From assembly GCA_002392655.1 (NCBI GenBank), contig DGHK01000054.1, forward strand, positions 31,234 to 95,233: 64,000 bases of DNA. The letters run 5' to 3'. Shown here piece after piece: positions 53,674-63,089 of this stretch (positions are counted from its first letter, which is position 1; each line of letters begins with the position of its first letter). Below the pieces are notes generated by a model. It ran no database searches, had not been told where the DNA came from, and saw only the letters and a list, made by a program, of their open reading frames with translations. This stretch comes from Lachnospiraceae bacterium UBA3850. Its GTDB lineage: Bacteria; Bacillota; Clostridia; Lachnospirales; Lachnospiraceae. The position numbers were made by a program, and so were the translations under genes.

Positions 53674-54615
53674 TTATTCAGTACATGCAATCGCTGAACT
53701 ACCACCTACTGTTCTGGATATAAAAAGCTGCTCTGTCATATTGTTAGTCTCTATTTCATTATATGCCCTCTCAGCATCCTGAAGATTGGAAAATATACCA
53801 AATACAGTCGGACCGCTTCCGCTCATTATTGCATTTAAAGCTCCGCATTTCTTCATAACCTCTTCGAGCTTCTGTATCTCCGGATGCTTGGCTCCTGTTA
53901 CCTGCTCCAGTACATTCTTGCAATAGGAAGCAGTTTTTAAAATGTCACCGGAATAAATAGCATCTACCTGTCCATCTACATCCGGACGGTCGATCCATTT
54001 TCCGGATTCAAGCAGTCCATCGAAATCTCCGTAGGCTTCCTTTGTTGAAACAGCGATAGGTGGCTTTGCCACAAGAACTACAGTCTCAGAAAGCTGTGGC
54101 AGCTTCGTAAGCTTCTCTCCGATTCCCTCTGAAAGAGCGGTTCCTCCCATAATACAGTAGGGAATGTCTGCCCCAAGCTTTACACCTAATTCCATGAGCT
54201 CCTGATCCATAACACCCAACTCATAAAGCTCATTTATTCCTTTAATTGCCGCTGCTGCATCACTGCTTCCACCTGCCATACCTGCCGCGATAGGGATATG
54301 CTTCTCCAAAGTGATACTGACACCGCCCTGTCTGCCCTTATTCCACAGATACTTCTGCAATACCTGTTTAGCAGCCTTATATACAAGATTATCCTCTCCA
54401 ACCGGAAGTCTGGATATCTCTTCCTTTGCTCCCATATCACCTCTTGAATCAGATACGCTTATCTCAATCTTATTATCTTCCAGCTTTTCCAGTTTTAGCA
54501 GGTCATATATATCGAGCGTCTGCATCACCATACGAACCAGATGATATCCATCCTCTCTTCGCCCGATGATATCCAGACTGAGATTGACCTTTGCAAATGC
54601 TTTCTTCTGTAACAT
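53674..54615 (-). CDS. ispE: 4-diphosphocytidyl-2-C-methyl-D-erythritol kinase
   Basis: 313 residues. GHMP kinase: KAFAKVNLSLDIIGRREDGY at the N-terminus, ATP loop PIAAGMAGGSSDAAAA, GADIPYCIMGGTALSEGIGE and the C-terminal MSGSGPTVFGIF. It performs the fourth step of the methylerythritol phosphate isoprenoid pathway. CGGAGAA precedes the ATG. Confidence 0.96.
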   Translation of the reverse strand: MLQKKAFAKVNLSLDIIGRREDGYHLVRMVMQTLDIYDLLKLEKLEDNKIEISVSDSRGDMGAKEEISRLPVGEDNLVYKAAKQVLQKYLWNKGRQGGVSITLEKHIPIAAGMAGGSSDAAAAIKGINELYELGVMDQELMELGVKLGADIPYCIMGGTALSEGIGEKLTKLPQLSETVVLVAKPPIAVSTKEAYGDFDGLLESGKWIDRPDVDGQVDAIYSGDILKTASYCKNVLEQVTGAKHPEIQKLEEVMKKCGALNAIMSGSGPTVFGIFSNLQDAERAYNEIETNNMTEQLFISRTVGGSSAIACTE

Positions 54616-54855
54616 TTTTATTCTCCGTTATGCTTTTATGATAAGTCAGGTATTACTTAATGTCATGCTAATTATAGCTAATCACAGCTATATTCTCAAG
54701 AAGTCTCTGTCAAATACCTGCATTTTCTCTCACCTTTCTCTGCTTTATCTCTTATGTCTCAGCTTTTCTCTCTTATATCGAATTTTTGTCATCTTTATTG
54801 ACGTATCACTCAAAAAATAATAAACTTTTTACAGTTATTTTCAACGTTCCAAAGG

Positions 54856-54884
54856 TTGTCAGTAAACAACTGTAGCTATATAAA
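54856..54884 (+). promoter_or_regulatory. Candidate promoter of the L,D-transpeptidase gene
   Basis: TTGTCA (54856-54861), 17 bp, TATAAA (54879-54884), with the ATG at 54909 and AGAAAGGG between. Confidence 0.55.
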
Positions 54885-54908
54885 TTACGTTGATAGAAAG
54901 GGTTTTAT

Positions 54909-56291
54909 ATGAAAAGTAATTTAAATGCACTATTCAAACCGAGATATATTATTTCAGCAATTCTTCTGATAGCTGTTCTGATATTATTTTCGGGATATAA
55001 CAAATACTCTTACCTGCAGGCTGCAGAAGAACAAAGCACTAACAGTAGCAGCTCTCAGAAGCAAGCTACTGATGATAGCGATTTCCAGAAGCAGACTTCC
55101 GATGACAGCAATTCCCAGAAACAGACTTCTGATGATAGCAATTCCCAGAAACAGACTTCCGATGACAGCAATTCCCAGAAGCAGGCTTCCGATGATAGCA
55201 ATTCCCAGAAACAGACTTCCGATGACAGCAATTCCCAGAAGCAGACTTCTGGTGATAGCGATTCTCAGAAACAGACTTCCGATAACGGCGATTCTCAGAA
55301 ACAGACTTCCGATAACAGCAATTCCCAAGAAGAGCCAAAAGGAAAATGGGTGCAGGAGAAAAACGGCTGGTGGTATGACAACGGGGATGGTACATACGCA
55401 CGCTGCGAATACATTGATGGTTACTGGCTGGATAATAATGGCTGGTACAGTTCGGCATGGTACGGAAAATGGAACAAAAACAGTACGGGCTGGTGGTTCG
55501 AATCCGGCAACTGGTATCCCGCAGGCAGTTGGCTTAAGATCAATAGAAAATGGTACTACTTTGATTCAAACGGATACATGAAATCCTCCGAGTGGGTTAG
55601 ATCCTCCGGAAAGTGGTATTACTTAACTGAGACCGGTGCCATGGCCGTATCCACTACTATTGATGGTTATGAAATCGATGAAAATGGAATCATGGTCGAT
55701 AATACTCCTATTGAAGAGCTGATAGCAGATTCAGCAACCGCCAAGCTTACTAATCAGATTGTTCTCGTAATTGACCACGAACTGACTTTATGGGAAAAGC
55801 AGACCGATGGTTCCTGGAAAAGCTCTAAAGCTATGTATTGTGGTTACGGAAAAAATGGATTTAGCAATCCATCAAAAAGAGTTATGGGTGATAAAACCAC
55901 TCCTCTGGGAGCATATGAACTTAACTATGCCTTTGGTATAGCTGAGAATCCCGGTACTGAAATGACATATCGTGATATAACACCGACCTCATATCTTTCA
56001 TCCGAAAAAGAAACCTATAATACCTGGGTTGAAAGCGAAACCTGGGTAGATGGTGAGCATCTCATTGACTATACCAAGCAATATAAATATGCAGCCAATA
56101 TCGGATTCAATATAAATCCTACAGTATATGGAATAGGTGCCGGCATATTCCTTCATTGTAATGGAGACAAATGGTACACCTCCGGATGTGTCTGCCTATC
56201 AGAAGAAGATATGGTCTGGGTATTGAAGAAGCTTAAAAATGGAGCTTATATAATCATCACTCAGGATAAAAGCGAAATACGTGATTATTAA
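54909..56291 (+). CDS. Cell-wall L,D-transpeptidase with repeat stalk and wall-binding repeats
   Basis: 460 residues. A membrane-anchor or signal helix (about 14-33), nine copies of a 10-residue hydrophilic repeat (SNSQKQTSDD) at about 48-140, aromatic wall-binding repeats (KNGWWYDNGDGTYARC, TGWWFESGNWYPAGSWL, KWYYFDSNGYMKSS) to about 260, and a C-terminal YkuD domain. The active-site block shows His416 (IFLHCNGDK) and catalytic Cys427 (YTSGCVCLS). Such enzymes make 3-3 crosslinks or attach proteins in peptidoglycan. The wall-binding repeats are of the same kind as in the 9-13 kb surface protein. Confidence 0.92.
   Translation: MKSNLNALFKPRYIISAILLIAVLILFSGYNKYSYLQAAEEQSTNSSSSQKQATDDSDFQKQTSDDSNSQKQTSDDSNSQKQTSDDSNSQKQASDDSNSQKQTSDDSNSQKQTSGDSDSQKQTSDNGDSQKQTSDNSNSQEEPKGKWVQEKNGWWYDNGDGTYARCEYIDGYWLDNNGWYSSAWYGKWNKNSTGWWFESGNWYPAGSWLKINRKWYYFDSNGYMKSSEWVRSSGKWYYLTETGAMAVSTTIDGYEIDENGIMVDNTPIEELIADSATAKLTNQIVLVIDHELTLWEKQTDGSWKSSKAMYCGYGKNGFSNPSKRVMGDKTTPLGAYELNYAFGIAENPGTEMTYRDITPTSYLSSEKETYNTWVESETWVDGEHLIDYTKQYKYAANIGFNINPTVYGIGAGIFLHCNGDKWYTSGCVCLSEEDMVWVLKKLKNGAYIIITQDKSEIRDY
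55062..55330. repeat. 30-bp tandem repeat (nine copies) in the L,D-transpeptidase gene
   Basis: Units of AATTCCCAGAAACAGACTTC type repeat every 30 bp with few changes and encode the SNSQKQTSDD stalk. Likely to vary in number between strains. Confidence 0.85.
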
Positions 56292-56332
56292 TATATTAGT
56301 GTCTTTTCAATTCATGCAAATATTAAATAACA

Positions 56333-56389
56333 GGACCATTATCCAGACTCATAAATCATATGAGATCTGAGATAATGGTCCTTATTTTT
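56333..56389. terminator. Bidirectional terminator between convergent genes
   Basis: GGACCATTATC pairs with GATAATGGTCC, an inner CTCATA with TATGAG, and TTATTTTTT follows. It serves the transpeptidase gene and the converging lipoprotein gene. Confidence 0.8.
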
Positions 56390-56396
56390 TATAATA

Positions 56397-57488
56397 TTAC
56401 TGATTTTGACTTGGATCATAATACTGCTGACCTTGGTTTGGATCATAATACTGCTGTCCTTGGTTTGGATCATAGTTTTGCTGACCCTGACTTGGATCGT
56501 AATATTGCTGACCCTGATTTGTGTCATAGTATTGCTGTCCTTGGTTTGGATCATAATACTGCTGACCCTGACTTGGATCGTAATACTGCTGGCCCTGGTT
56601 TGGATCATAGTATTGCTGGCCTTGATTTGGATCATAATACTGCTGGCCTTGATTTGGATCATAGTATTGCTGGCCCTGATTTGGATCATAATACTGCTGT
56701 CCTTGGTTTGGATCGTAATACTGCTGTCCTTGGTTTGGATCATAGTATTGCTGACCTTGATTCAGATTATTATACTGCTGATTATTTTGTGGATATGATG
56801 AATTAGCACTCTTCTTTTTTCTGATTATAAATATTACAATTACAGCTACAATAATTAGAATTATTGCAATAATAATACCTATTATCAGAGGCCAGTTAAT
56901 TAGACTAAATTCAACTTCAATTTTCTCACCACTTTTCATACTAAAGATATTCCAGGTAAGTGTCTTCCCATCCTTTGAAACTTCATGAGCATTACTACTT
57001 ATCGGTTTATTAGGAAGTTCCAGTATAAACTTTCCATATCCTCCCGCAGACTCCAGATATGAAGAGTAATCCTCAGCCTCCTCATAGTCTTCACTTCCTG
57101 ATATATCCCAGCTTATAGAATACTTTGAACCTTTTTTTGTAACAGAAAGTCCGTCCGTATTCATATCAAGAGACTCTTCACTATTCATGGTTTTTCCAAG
57201 ATCTTCCAGAGGAACATCTTTCTTCGTTAACAAGAATCCCTCATAATTGTCCTCATCATATTTTTCGTATTTCCAACCCTCCTTGACAAGCTGGTCTATA
57301 TCTTCCTCATCATCTTCTGTATCATCATCAAGAGTTTCATCCGTTTTTACAGTAGCCATAAGCATTGTTATATCCGCTTTTCCGTTGGACTTTACCTTAA
57401 TTGTAGTAGAAAATCTGATACAGCCCGATAACATCATGAGTGAACAAATCATAAGAAGCATCAATACTAATTTTTTTAATTTTAACAT
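56397..57488 (-). CDS. LppM-like lipoprotein with one membrane helix and tyrosine/glutamine-rich tail
   Basis: 363 residues from the ATG at 57488 (GAGGGGGT upstream). Lipoprotein signal with lipobox LSGC (MLMICSLMMLSGC type), an LppM-like extracellular domain (FSTTIKVKSNGKADITMLMA, then a Gly/Asp-rich beta region to about 205), a membrane helix (WPLIIGIIIAIILIIVAVIV), then a cytosolic basic stop-transfer and a tail of about 13 repeats of 9 residues, GQQYYDPNQ. Being lipidated outside and having the repeat tail inside is unusual. Tail function unknown; Tyr/Gln/Pro repeats can self-associate. No operon partner. Confidence 0.82.
   Translation of the reverse strand: MLKLKKLVLMLLMICSLMMLSGCIRFSTTIKVKSNGKADITMLMATVKTDETLDDDTEDDEEDIDQLVKEGWKYEKYDEDNYEGFLLTKKDVPLEDLGKTMNSEESLDMNTDGLSVTKKGSKYSISWDISGSEDYEEAEDYSSYLESAGGYGKFILELPNKPISSNAHEVSKDGKTLTWNIFSMKSGEKIEVEFSLINWPLIIGIIIAIILIIVAVIVIFIIRKKKSANSSYPQNNQQYNNLNQGQQYYDPNQGQQYYDPNQGQQYYDPNQGQQYYDPNQGQQYYDPNQGQQYYDPNQGQQYYDPSQGQQYYDPNQGQQYYDTNQGQQYYDPSQGQQNYDPNQGQQYYDPNQGQQYYDPSQNQ
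56400..56765. repeat. 27-bp tandem repeat (about 13 copies) encoding the QQYYDPNQG tail
   Basis: Copies of TTGGATCATAATACTGCTGG type occupy the 3' third of the lipoprotein gene. Small substitutions (Asn to Ser or Thr, Tyr to Asn) are scattered, so the array is not freshly expanded. Confidence 0.85.
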
Positions 57489-57504
57489 ACTACACCCCCT
57501 CAAT

Positions 57505-57582
57505 ACTTCTCTTCGGATCGTCGATTGATTCGCAAGGATATCCTGCTTCGCAGAATACGTCCTTAACTTCTCTTCGGATCGT
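57505..57582. repeat. 17-bp direct repeat in the lipoprotein leader
   Basis: ACTTCTCTTCGGATCGT at 57505-57521 and 57566-57582, with a small palindrome AGGATATCCT between. It lies in the leader of the lipoprotein gene and may be regulatory or only a local duplication. Confidence 0.4.
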
Positions 57583-57663
57583 TAATTGCTTAACAATCGA
57601 TAACCGTTACATTATACCTCCCAACACACTAACTATAATATTATACTATACTACTTTTATTTA

Positions 57664-59175
57664 CTACTCATTAACCGTAAATGGCAACTTTGATAATATA
57701 TCTCTCTCCTTGTCAATTCCGGGATAAACCTCAGAAAGCTTAAGTCCTTTATCAGTAAGTTCAAATACACATCGCTCTGTAATATATAGAACTCTCTGTT
57801 TATTCTGGAGCGCCCTTTTTGCAGAAAAACTGATACTTGAAACCTTATCTACAAACTTAGGAATAGAACCCTCCTGAAGTATCTTTATCTTATCATCCTG
57901 TTCTTCTACAAACAGCCCCTTAGCAGTAAATGATAAGCAGAATACAACCACCTTAGTCTTTGCTGTAATATTTGCGAAACCGCCTATTCCGGCAAATGCG
58001 TTCTCACTTCGATGAGCATTTACATTTCCCTGTTTATCAACCTCCAGCGCTCCCATAAAGCAAATATCAAGACCACCATTATTATATAGATCGAACTGGT
58101 TAGCCATATCATAAACAGAGGCTGCACCTATCATTGCACCAAATACCGGACCGGACGCCGGAAATCCACCGACACCGCCTGATTCAACAGTAAGGGTGAT
58201 CTTGTTTAATATTCCTGTTTCCTTGGCATAACGTGATACCGATTCAGGAATACCAACTCCGATATTTACGATGTCACCTTCCTTAAGCTCCTGATTAGCT
58301 CGTCTTCCAATAATATCAGCAATAGCACTGTTCTGCCTATGTGAAGAAGATAGTCTTTCGATAATCTCAACCCACATTTCCCACTGACCGGATGGAATCT
58401 CAAAACTACCTGTAAGCGCTTCATAACCACTTCCGAGAGGCTCCTGCTCAACCACAACAATAGCATCAACCAGACAGCCCGGTATAATAGCATTTCTAGG
58501 TCTGGTAGGCTTTCTCACAAGCTTATCAACCTGAACTATAACCTTACCACCATTTGCTTTTGCAGCCTGACAGATAGAAAGTGCATCACCCGACATATAC
58601 ATATCATCAAATGATATATTGCCCCTTCTGTCAGCAGCCGTTCCCTTTATAAGAGCTATATCAATTTTGGGCAACTTATAATAGAGAAATTCTTCCCCGT
58701 CAACCTCAACCAGCTTAACAAGATTATCATCTTTGGAAATGTTATTTATTCCGGGACCTTCTATTCTTGGATCTACAAATATATCCAGTCCAACCTTTGA
58801 AAGTGCACCGGGAATACCACCTGCCTGCGCTCTGATAGCATGTGATATACAGCCAAGAGGGAGATTGTAGCTTTCAAATCTATCCTCAAGTACAAGCTTT
58901 TTTGTACTGGGCATAGCACCAAAATGTCCACATATCAGCTTATCTACTGCACCCTCACGAATATATCTTTCAGCATTTTTATTCTCATCCCAAAGTCCAA
59001 ACCCGGCACTTGATATCATGGTAAGATTCTTAGGACTTCCTGTTTTGCTGTAACTATCATATATTGCCTCATGAAGTTCTACAGGATTCTCTATTCCAAG
59101 AAATGAATTTACACAAATACATGAACCATCCTGAATTAGTCCAACCGCTTCTTCCGGCGACATTATTTTGAACAT
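57664..59175 (-). CDS. Acyl-CoA:acetate/propionate CoA-transferase (YdiF family)
   Basis: 503 residues, an alpha/beta fused family I CoA-transferase. The alpha half begins MSPEEAVGLIQDGSCICVNS and has LICGHFGAMPSTKK and KGTAADRRGNISFD; the beta half has DIVNIGVGIPESVSRYA and TLTVESGGVGGFPASGP, where Glu is the covalent CoA acceptor. Such enzymes move CoA between short-chain acids (acetate, propionate, butyrate, lactate). GGAGAAG precedes the ATG at 59175. The start overlaps serS by 13 bp, so it is translated from the parA-parB-DUF4446-serS transcript or coupled to it. The exact acid is not predictable. Confidence 0.9.
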   Translation of the reverse strand: MFKIMSPEEAVGLIQDGSCICVNSFLGIENPVELHEAIYDSYSKTGSPKNLTMISSAGFGLWDENKNAERYIREGAVDKLICGHFGAMPSTKKLVLEDRFESYNLPLGCISHAIRAQAGGIPGALSKVGLDIFVDPRIEGPGINNISKDDNLVKLVEVDGEEFLYYKLPKIDIALIKGTAADRRGNISFDDMYMSGDALSICQAAKANGGKVIVQVDKLVRKPTRPRNAIIPGCLVDAIVVVEQEPLGSGYEALTGSFEIPSGQWEMWVEIIERLSSSHRQNSAIADIIGRRANQELKEGDIVNIGVGIPESVSRYAKETGILNKITLTVESGGVGGFPASGPVFGAMIGAASVYDMANQFDLYNNGGLDICFMGALEVDKQGNVNAHRSENAFAGIGGFANITAKTKVVVFCLSFTAKGLFVEEQDDKIKILQEGSIPKFVDKVSSISFSAKRALQNKQRVLYITERCVFELTDKGLKLSEVYPGIDKERDILSKLPFTVNE

Positions 59176-60455
59176 ACTTCTATCTTCTCCTTACCACCCA
59201 TATAAGGTCTGAGAACTTCCGGAATATTTACCGAACCATCTGCATTTAAGTTGTTTTCAAGGAATGCTATAAGCATACGAGGTGGAGCAACTACAGTATT
59301 GTTAAGTGTATGAGCAAGATACTTATTTCCATCTGCATCCTTTACTCTTATCTTAAGTCTTCTCGCCTGAGCATCTCCAAGATTTGAGCAGCTTCCTACC
59401 TCAAAATACTTCTTCTGTCTAGGTGACCATGCTTCTACATCAAGAGACTTAACCTTAAGATCTGCAAGATCTCCGGAACAACATTCAAGTGTTCTGACAG
59501 GAATATCAAGTGTACGGAAAAGCTCTACTGTGTAATTCCACATTTTGTTGAAGAAATCCATAGACTCTTCCGGTTTACAGATTACTATCATTTCCTGCTT
59601 CTCAAACTGATGGATACGATAGACACCTCTTTCCTCCTTACCATGTGCACCCTTCTCCTTACGGAAGCATGGGGAATAACTTGTGAGTGTAAGAGGAAGC
59701 TTATCCTCATCTATCATCTTTCCGACAAATCTACCAATCATGGAATGTTCACTGGTACCAATAAGGAAGAGATCCTCACCCTCAATCTTGTACATCATGT
59801 CTTCCATCTCATCAAAGCTCATAACGCCGGAAACCACATCGCTTCTGATCATATATGGAGGAATAACATATGTAAATCCTTTGTCTATCATAAAATCTCT
59901 GGCATAAGTAAGGACTGCAGAATGAAGTCTTGCTACATCACCAAGAAGATAATAGAAACCATTTCCGGCAACATCTCTGGCAGAATCAAGATCTATTCCA
60001 CCAAGCTTCTCCATAATATCAGTATGATAAGGTACTTCAAAATCAGGAACAACAGGCTCGCCGAATCTCTCAAGCTCTACATTTTCAGTATCATTTTTAC
60101 CAATTGGAACAGATGCGTCAATAATATTAGGTATTCTCATCATTATGGCATTCTGCTTCTCTTCAATCTCAGGGAACTTAGCTTCAAGCTCTTTAAGTCT
60201 CTCAGCAGATGCAGCCACCTGCTTCTTTACCTCTTCAGCCTCTTCCTTTTTTCCCGCTGCCATAAGAGCACCAATTTCCTTAGAAATCTTATTCTTATTT
60301 GCACGTATCTGATCAGCTTCAGCCTGAATATCTCTTCTCTGCTTGTCAAGTTCTATTACTTCATCAACAAGAGGAAGCTTCTCGTCCTGAAACTTTTTTC
60401 TGATATTTTCCTTAACGATTTCCGGGTTTTCTCTTAAAAATTTAATGTCTATCAT
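59163..60455 (-). CDS. serS: Seryl-tRNA synthetase
   Basis: 430 residues. N-terminal coiled-coil tRNA-binding arm (about 28-105), class II motif 2 CFRKEKGAHGKEERGVYRIH and motif 3 NNTVVAPPRMLIAFLEN. It charges tRNA-Ser (and tRNA-Sec). TGGAGGAA precedes the ATG. It is 63 bp after DUF4446, the order usual for this bacterial group. Confidence 0.97.
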   Translation of the reverse strand: MIDIKFLRENPEIVKENIRKKFQDEKLPLVDEVIELDKQRRDIQAEADQIRANKNKISKEIGALMAAGKKEEAEEVKKQVAASAERLKELEAKFPEIEEKQNAIMMRIPNIIDASVPIGKNDTENVELERFGEPVVPDFEVPYHTDIMEKLGGIDLDSARDVAGNGFYYLLGDVARLHSAVLTYARDFMIDKGFTYVIPPYMIRSDVVSGVMSFDEMEDMMYKIEGEDLFLIGTSEHSMIGRFVGKMIDEDKLPLTLTSYSPCFRKEKGAHGKEERGVYRIHQFEKQEMIVICKPEESMDFFNKMWNYTVELFRTLDIPVRTLECCSGDLADLKVKSLDVEAWSPRQKKYFEVGSCSNLGDAQARRLKIRVKDADGNKYLAHTLNNTVVAPPRMLIAFLENNLNADGSVNIPEVLRPYMGGKEKIEVCSK

Positions 60456-60518
60456 TTATCTATTCCTCCATATATATTATTATGAATCATTTATTAGCTT
60501 GTAGCTGAACCAAATAAA

Positions 60519-61067
60519 TTACATAAGATCTTCTTCATCCGGCTCATCCTTCATTTTTTCTATTTCTTCTTCTATGGTTCTGGCTTTTCTAATTGCTTCC
60601 TTTTCTTCACTTGAAAGAGCAATAAAGGATTCCCCTTTTATTATCTCCTTGGCATAAGAGAAGCAGCCCTGCTTTGAATGCATAGTTGAGAGGACAAAAC
60701 CAGAATTTTCATCATTAAGTAATGCTAATGAAAAGCTAAGCTCTCCAGCCATACTATCAAATGCATCATATTTTACAAGTCCGAGCTTATTATAACAGGA
60801 ATCCAGATGTCCCTTAAAACCTTTATGGTCTCTGGAATATCTTTTAAATCTGGACTTTATACGATCCATTTCCTTAAAACGTGCCAGCATCATACCTTCC
60901 AGATCACCGGCAGTCTTGCCAGAGGTAAGAGTATAATACTTTCTGGATATGAAAAGTAATTGTTTAATTACATACGCCAGCATAACAAACAGTACAACTA
61001 TAAGAACAAGCATTATGATAATGATTACATTAATATTCAGTCCAAATAATGTTTCAGTAAGTATCAT
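60519..61067 (-). CDS. DUF4446 family membrane protein
   Basis: 182 residues. One N-terminal membrane helix (NVIIIIMLVLIVVLFVMLAY), then the DUF4446 pattern with KRYSRDHKGFKGHLDSCYNK, LVKYDAFDSMAGELSFSLAL and NSGFVLSTMHSKQGCFSYAK. Function unknown. Its ATG overlaps the parB stop by 4 bp, a position kept in many Clostridia, hinting at a link with chromosome segregation or spore formation. Confidence 0.92.
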   Translation of the reverse strand: MILTETLFGLNINVIIIIMLVLIVVLFVMLAYVIKQLLFISRKYYTLTSGKTAGDLEGMMLARFKEMDRIKSRFKRYSRDHKGFKGHLDSCYNKLGLVKYDAFDSMAGELSFSLALLNDENSGFVLSTMHSKQGCFSYAKEIIKGESFIALSSEEKEAIRKARTIEEEIEKMKDEPDEEDLM

Positions 61068-62053
61068 AGATTTGCTCCCGTATTAATAATATGAACTATT
61101 CTTTCCAAATCATCAGCCGATGTATATTCAATTTCAATCTTACCCTTGTTTCCCTTAGGTTTTATAGTAACCTTGGAACCGAGAGTAGTTTTTAATTTTT
61201 CAGATAATTCTCTGACTATGGCTTCTATGGCATCAGTAGTAGGTGAAACAGATGACTCTGACTCTCCGGAAGCCTTTCTGGCTACAACATTATTTACACT
61301 TTTAACGAGCTGTTCTGTATCACGAACACTAATACCCTCATCAAATATAATCTGCGCTGTACTATACTGTACATCTTCATCTTCTATAGCCAGAAGACAT
61401 CTTGCATGCCCGGTTGTAATCATATCATCGATGAGCATCTGCTTAACTTTATCTGATAGTTTTAATAGTCGAAGGGCATTGGTTATAGTAGATCTTCCCT
61501 TTGATACCCTTTCAGCAACCTCATCCTGTTTAAGATTATATTCATCAATGAGACTCTGATAAGCAAGAGCTTCTTCAATAGGATTGAGATCCTCTCTCTG
61601 AAGATTCTCGATCAGGGCAACTTCCATAGTCTCTTTTTCAGAGAATTCTCTGACTATGACCGGAACTTCCTTGAGACCAGCCATTCGAGCAGCTCTCCAT
61701 CTTCTTTCACCAGCAACAATCTGATAGCTTTTTCCTTTCTTGGAAACAACCAGAGGTTCAATCACTCCATATTTTTTTATAGAATCTGCAAGATCAGCTA
61801 GTGCATCTTCATTAAAATCTTTTCTTGGCTGTAGTTTGTTAGGTTCTATATCGTTAATCTTTAACAATATTTCACCGGTAACAGATGACTTTTTATCTGT
61901 TTCAGCCTTTGTCTTAGATGAAGAAGCTTTTGTTTTACTGGAATTTGTAGAACGTGAAGTGTTCTTACTCTTTGAAACAGACTTTTCCGAAGTATTTGAT
62001 TCCTCGGACTCATCTATTCCAAGCATATTCTTATATCCTTTTCCTAGTGCCAT
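61064..62053 (-). CDS. parB: Chromosome-partitioning protein ParB (Spo0J)
   Basis: 329 residues. A Ser/Lys-rich N-terminal tail (1-60) is longer than usual. The ParB/Srx CTPase domain follows (IEPNKLQPRKDFNEDALADL, GERRWRAARMAG at 115-126), then the parS-binding HTH (LKQDEVAERVSKGRSTITNA) and a C-terminal dimer domain. It loads at parS and spreads; five of the sites or their decayed copies lie 0.1-0.8 kb past parA. Confidence 0.97.
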   Translation of the reverse strand: MALGKGYKNMLGIDESEESNTSEKSVSKSKNTSRSTNSSKTKASSSKTKAETDKKSSVTGEILLKINDIEPNKLQPRKDFNEDALADLADSIKKYGVIEPLVVSKKGKSYQIVAGERRWRAARMAGLKEVPVIVREFSEKETMEVALIENLQREDLNPIEEALAYQSLIDEYNLKQDEVAERVSKGRSTITNALRLLKLSDKVKQMLIDDMITTGHARCLLAIEDEDVQYSTAQIIFDEGISVRDTEQLVKSVNNVVARKASGESESSVSPTTDAIEAIVRELSEKLKTTLGSKVTIKPKGNKGKIEIEYTSADDLERIVHIINTGANL

Positions 62054-62174
62054 ATTTCCTCCATTTGTTATTTATTATCTATTATTTATGAATACCGAAA
62101 GTACATTTAAATTCACTGATAATTACTTATCTGGCAGCTCTTAATATACATGCTATCGTAGTTATTAATATTCG

Positions 62175-62945
62175 TTATAAAAATAGTTTGTTTTTAATAA
62201 CTTCATCAGCCAAACTTCTATATGCAGCAGCTCCACTGGATCTGGTATCATATTTATTTATAGGAAGTCCAAAGCTGGGAGCTTCAGCCAGTCTGACATT
62301 TCTTGGAACTACAGTATCGTATATTATTTCATCAAGACTTTCTCTTACACTATCCACTACTTCCTGTGATAGATTATTTCTTGAGTCATACATCGTAAAT
62401 ACAACACCTTCAATCTCAAGATTCTTATTAAGTTTCTTTTTTATCATATTAATTGTATATATCAACTGAGATAGACCCTCTAAAGCGTAAAATTCACACT
62501 GAATTGGAACAATTACAGTGTCTGCTGCAGTTAATGAATTTATAGTTAACATACCCAAAGCAGGCGGACAATCAATTATAATAAAATTGAACTTTTTCCT
62601 GATATTTCTAACTATACCTTTAAGGATATTCTGCGGATTTTCCTTATCAATAAAATCCACTTCAACACCTGATAAATTCTGGTTTGAAGGTACAAGACTA
62701 AGATTTTCAAATACATCCACTATCATACTCTGACCTATGTTACATTCACCTATAAGAGTATCATATATGGAATATTCAACAGAGTCTCTATCTACTCCAA
62801 GTCCGCTGGTCATATTACCCTGCGAATCCATATCAATAGCCAGAACTCTTTTCCCTTTTTCTGCAAGACAAGCAGCAAGGTTAATAGCTGTAGTTGTTTT
62901 CCCAACTCCACCTTTTTGATTAGCAATTGCAATAATTCTGCCCAT
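62175..62945 (-). CDS. parA: Chromosome-partitioning ATPase ParA (Soj)
   Basis: 256 residues. Deviant Walker A KGGVGKTTT at 11-19, switch motif AIDMDSQGNMTSGL, Walker B FIIIDCPPALGMLT and a C-terminal DNA-binding region with basic residues (RNVRLAEAPSFGLPINKYD). It works with ParB in origin segregation and modulates DnaA. GAGGTTA precedes the ATG. First gene of the parA-parB-DUF4446-serS operon; no rsmG is directly upstream, unlike many relatives. Confidence 0.97.
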   Translation of the reverse strand: MGRIIAIANQKGGVGKTTTAINLAACLAEKGKRVLAIDMDSQGNMTSGLGVDRDSVEYSIYDTLIGECNIGQSMIVDVFENLSLVPSNQNLSGVEVDFIDKENPQNILKGIVRNIRKKFNFIIIDCPPALGMLTINSLTAADTVIVPIQCEFYALEGLSQLIYTINMIKKKLNKNLEIEGVVFTMYDSRNNLSQEVVDSVRESLDEIIYDTVVPRNVRLAEAPSFGLPINKYDTRSSGAAAYRSLADEVIKNKLFL

Positions 62946-63073
62946 ACTTTAACCTCATATCATTTACAACTGAACTAGCAAAAATTTCTTTTAATCAGAT
63001 AATTTAATGCTGTTTTATGATTATAGCACCTATTAGATAAATAATCTATATGCAATTAGGTTTCATTTAAAAA

Positions 63074-63089
63074 TGTTTCACGTGAAACA
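63074..63089. promoter_or_regulatory. parS site 1
   Basis: Perfect 16-bp parS palindrome TGTTTCACGTGAAACA, 129 bp upstream of parA; isolated from the array. Confidence 0.97.

Noticed and set aside
54984..55581. Open frames in other frames of the L,D-transpeptidase repeats
   Set aside because: Their repetitive Arg/Ile/Gly composition mirrors the 30-bp DNA repeat, and the real frame has signal, wall-binding and YkuD domains.
56339..56806. Plus-strand frames across the QQYYDPNQG repeats
   Set aside because: Repetitive shadows of the 27-bp units; the minus-strand lipoprotein is the coherent gene.
59610..60437. 275-codon plus-strand frame opposite serS
   Set aside because: It is antisense to a full-length seryl-tRNA synthetase and has the Ser/Leu/Ile-rich composition typical of shadows.
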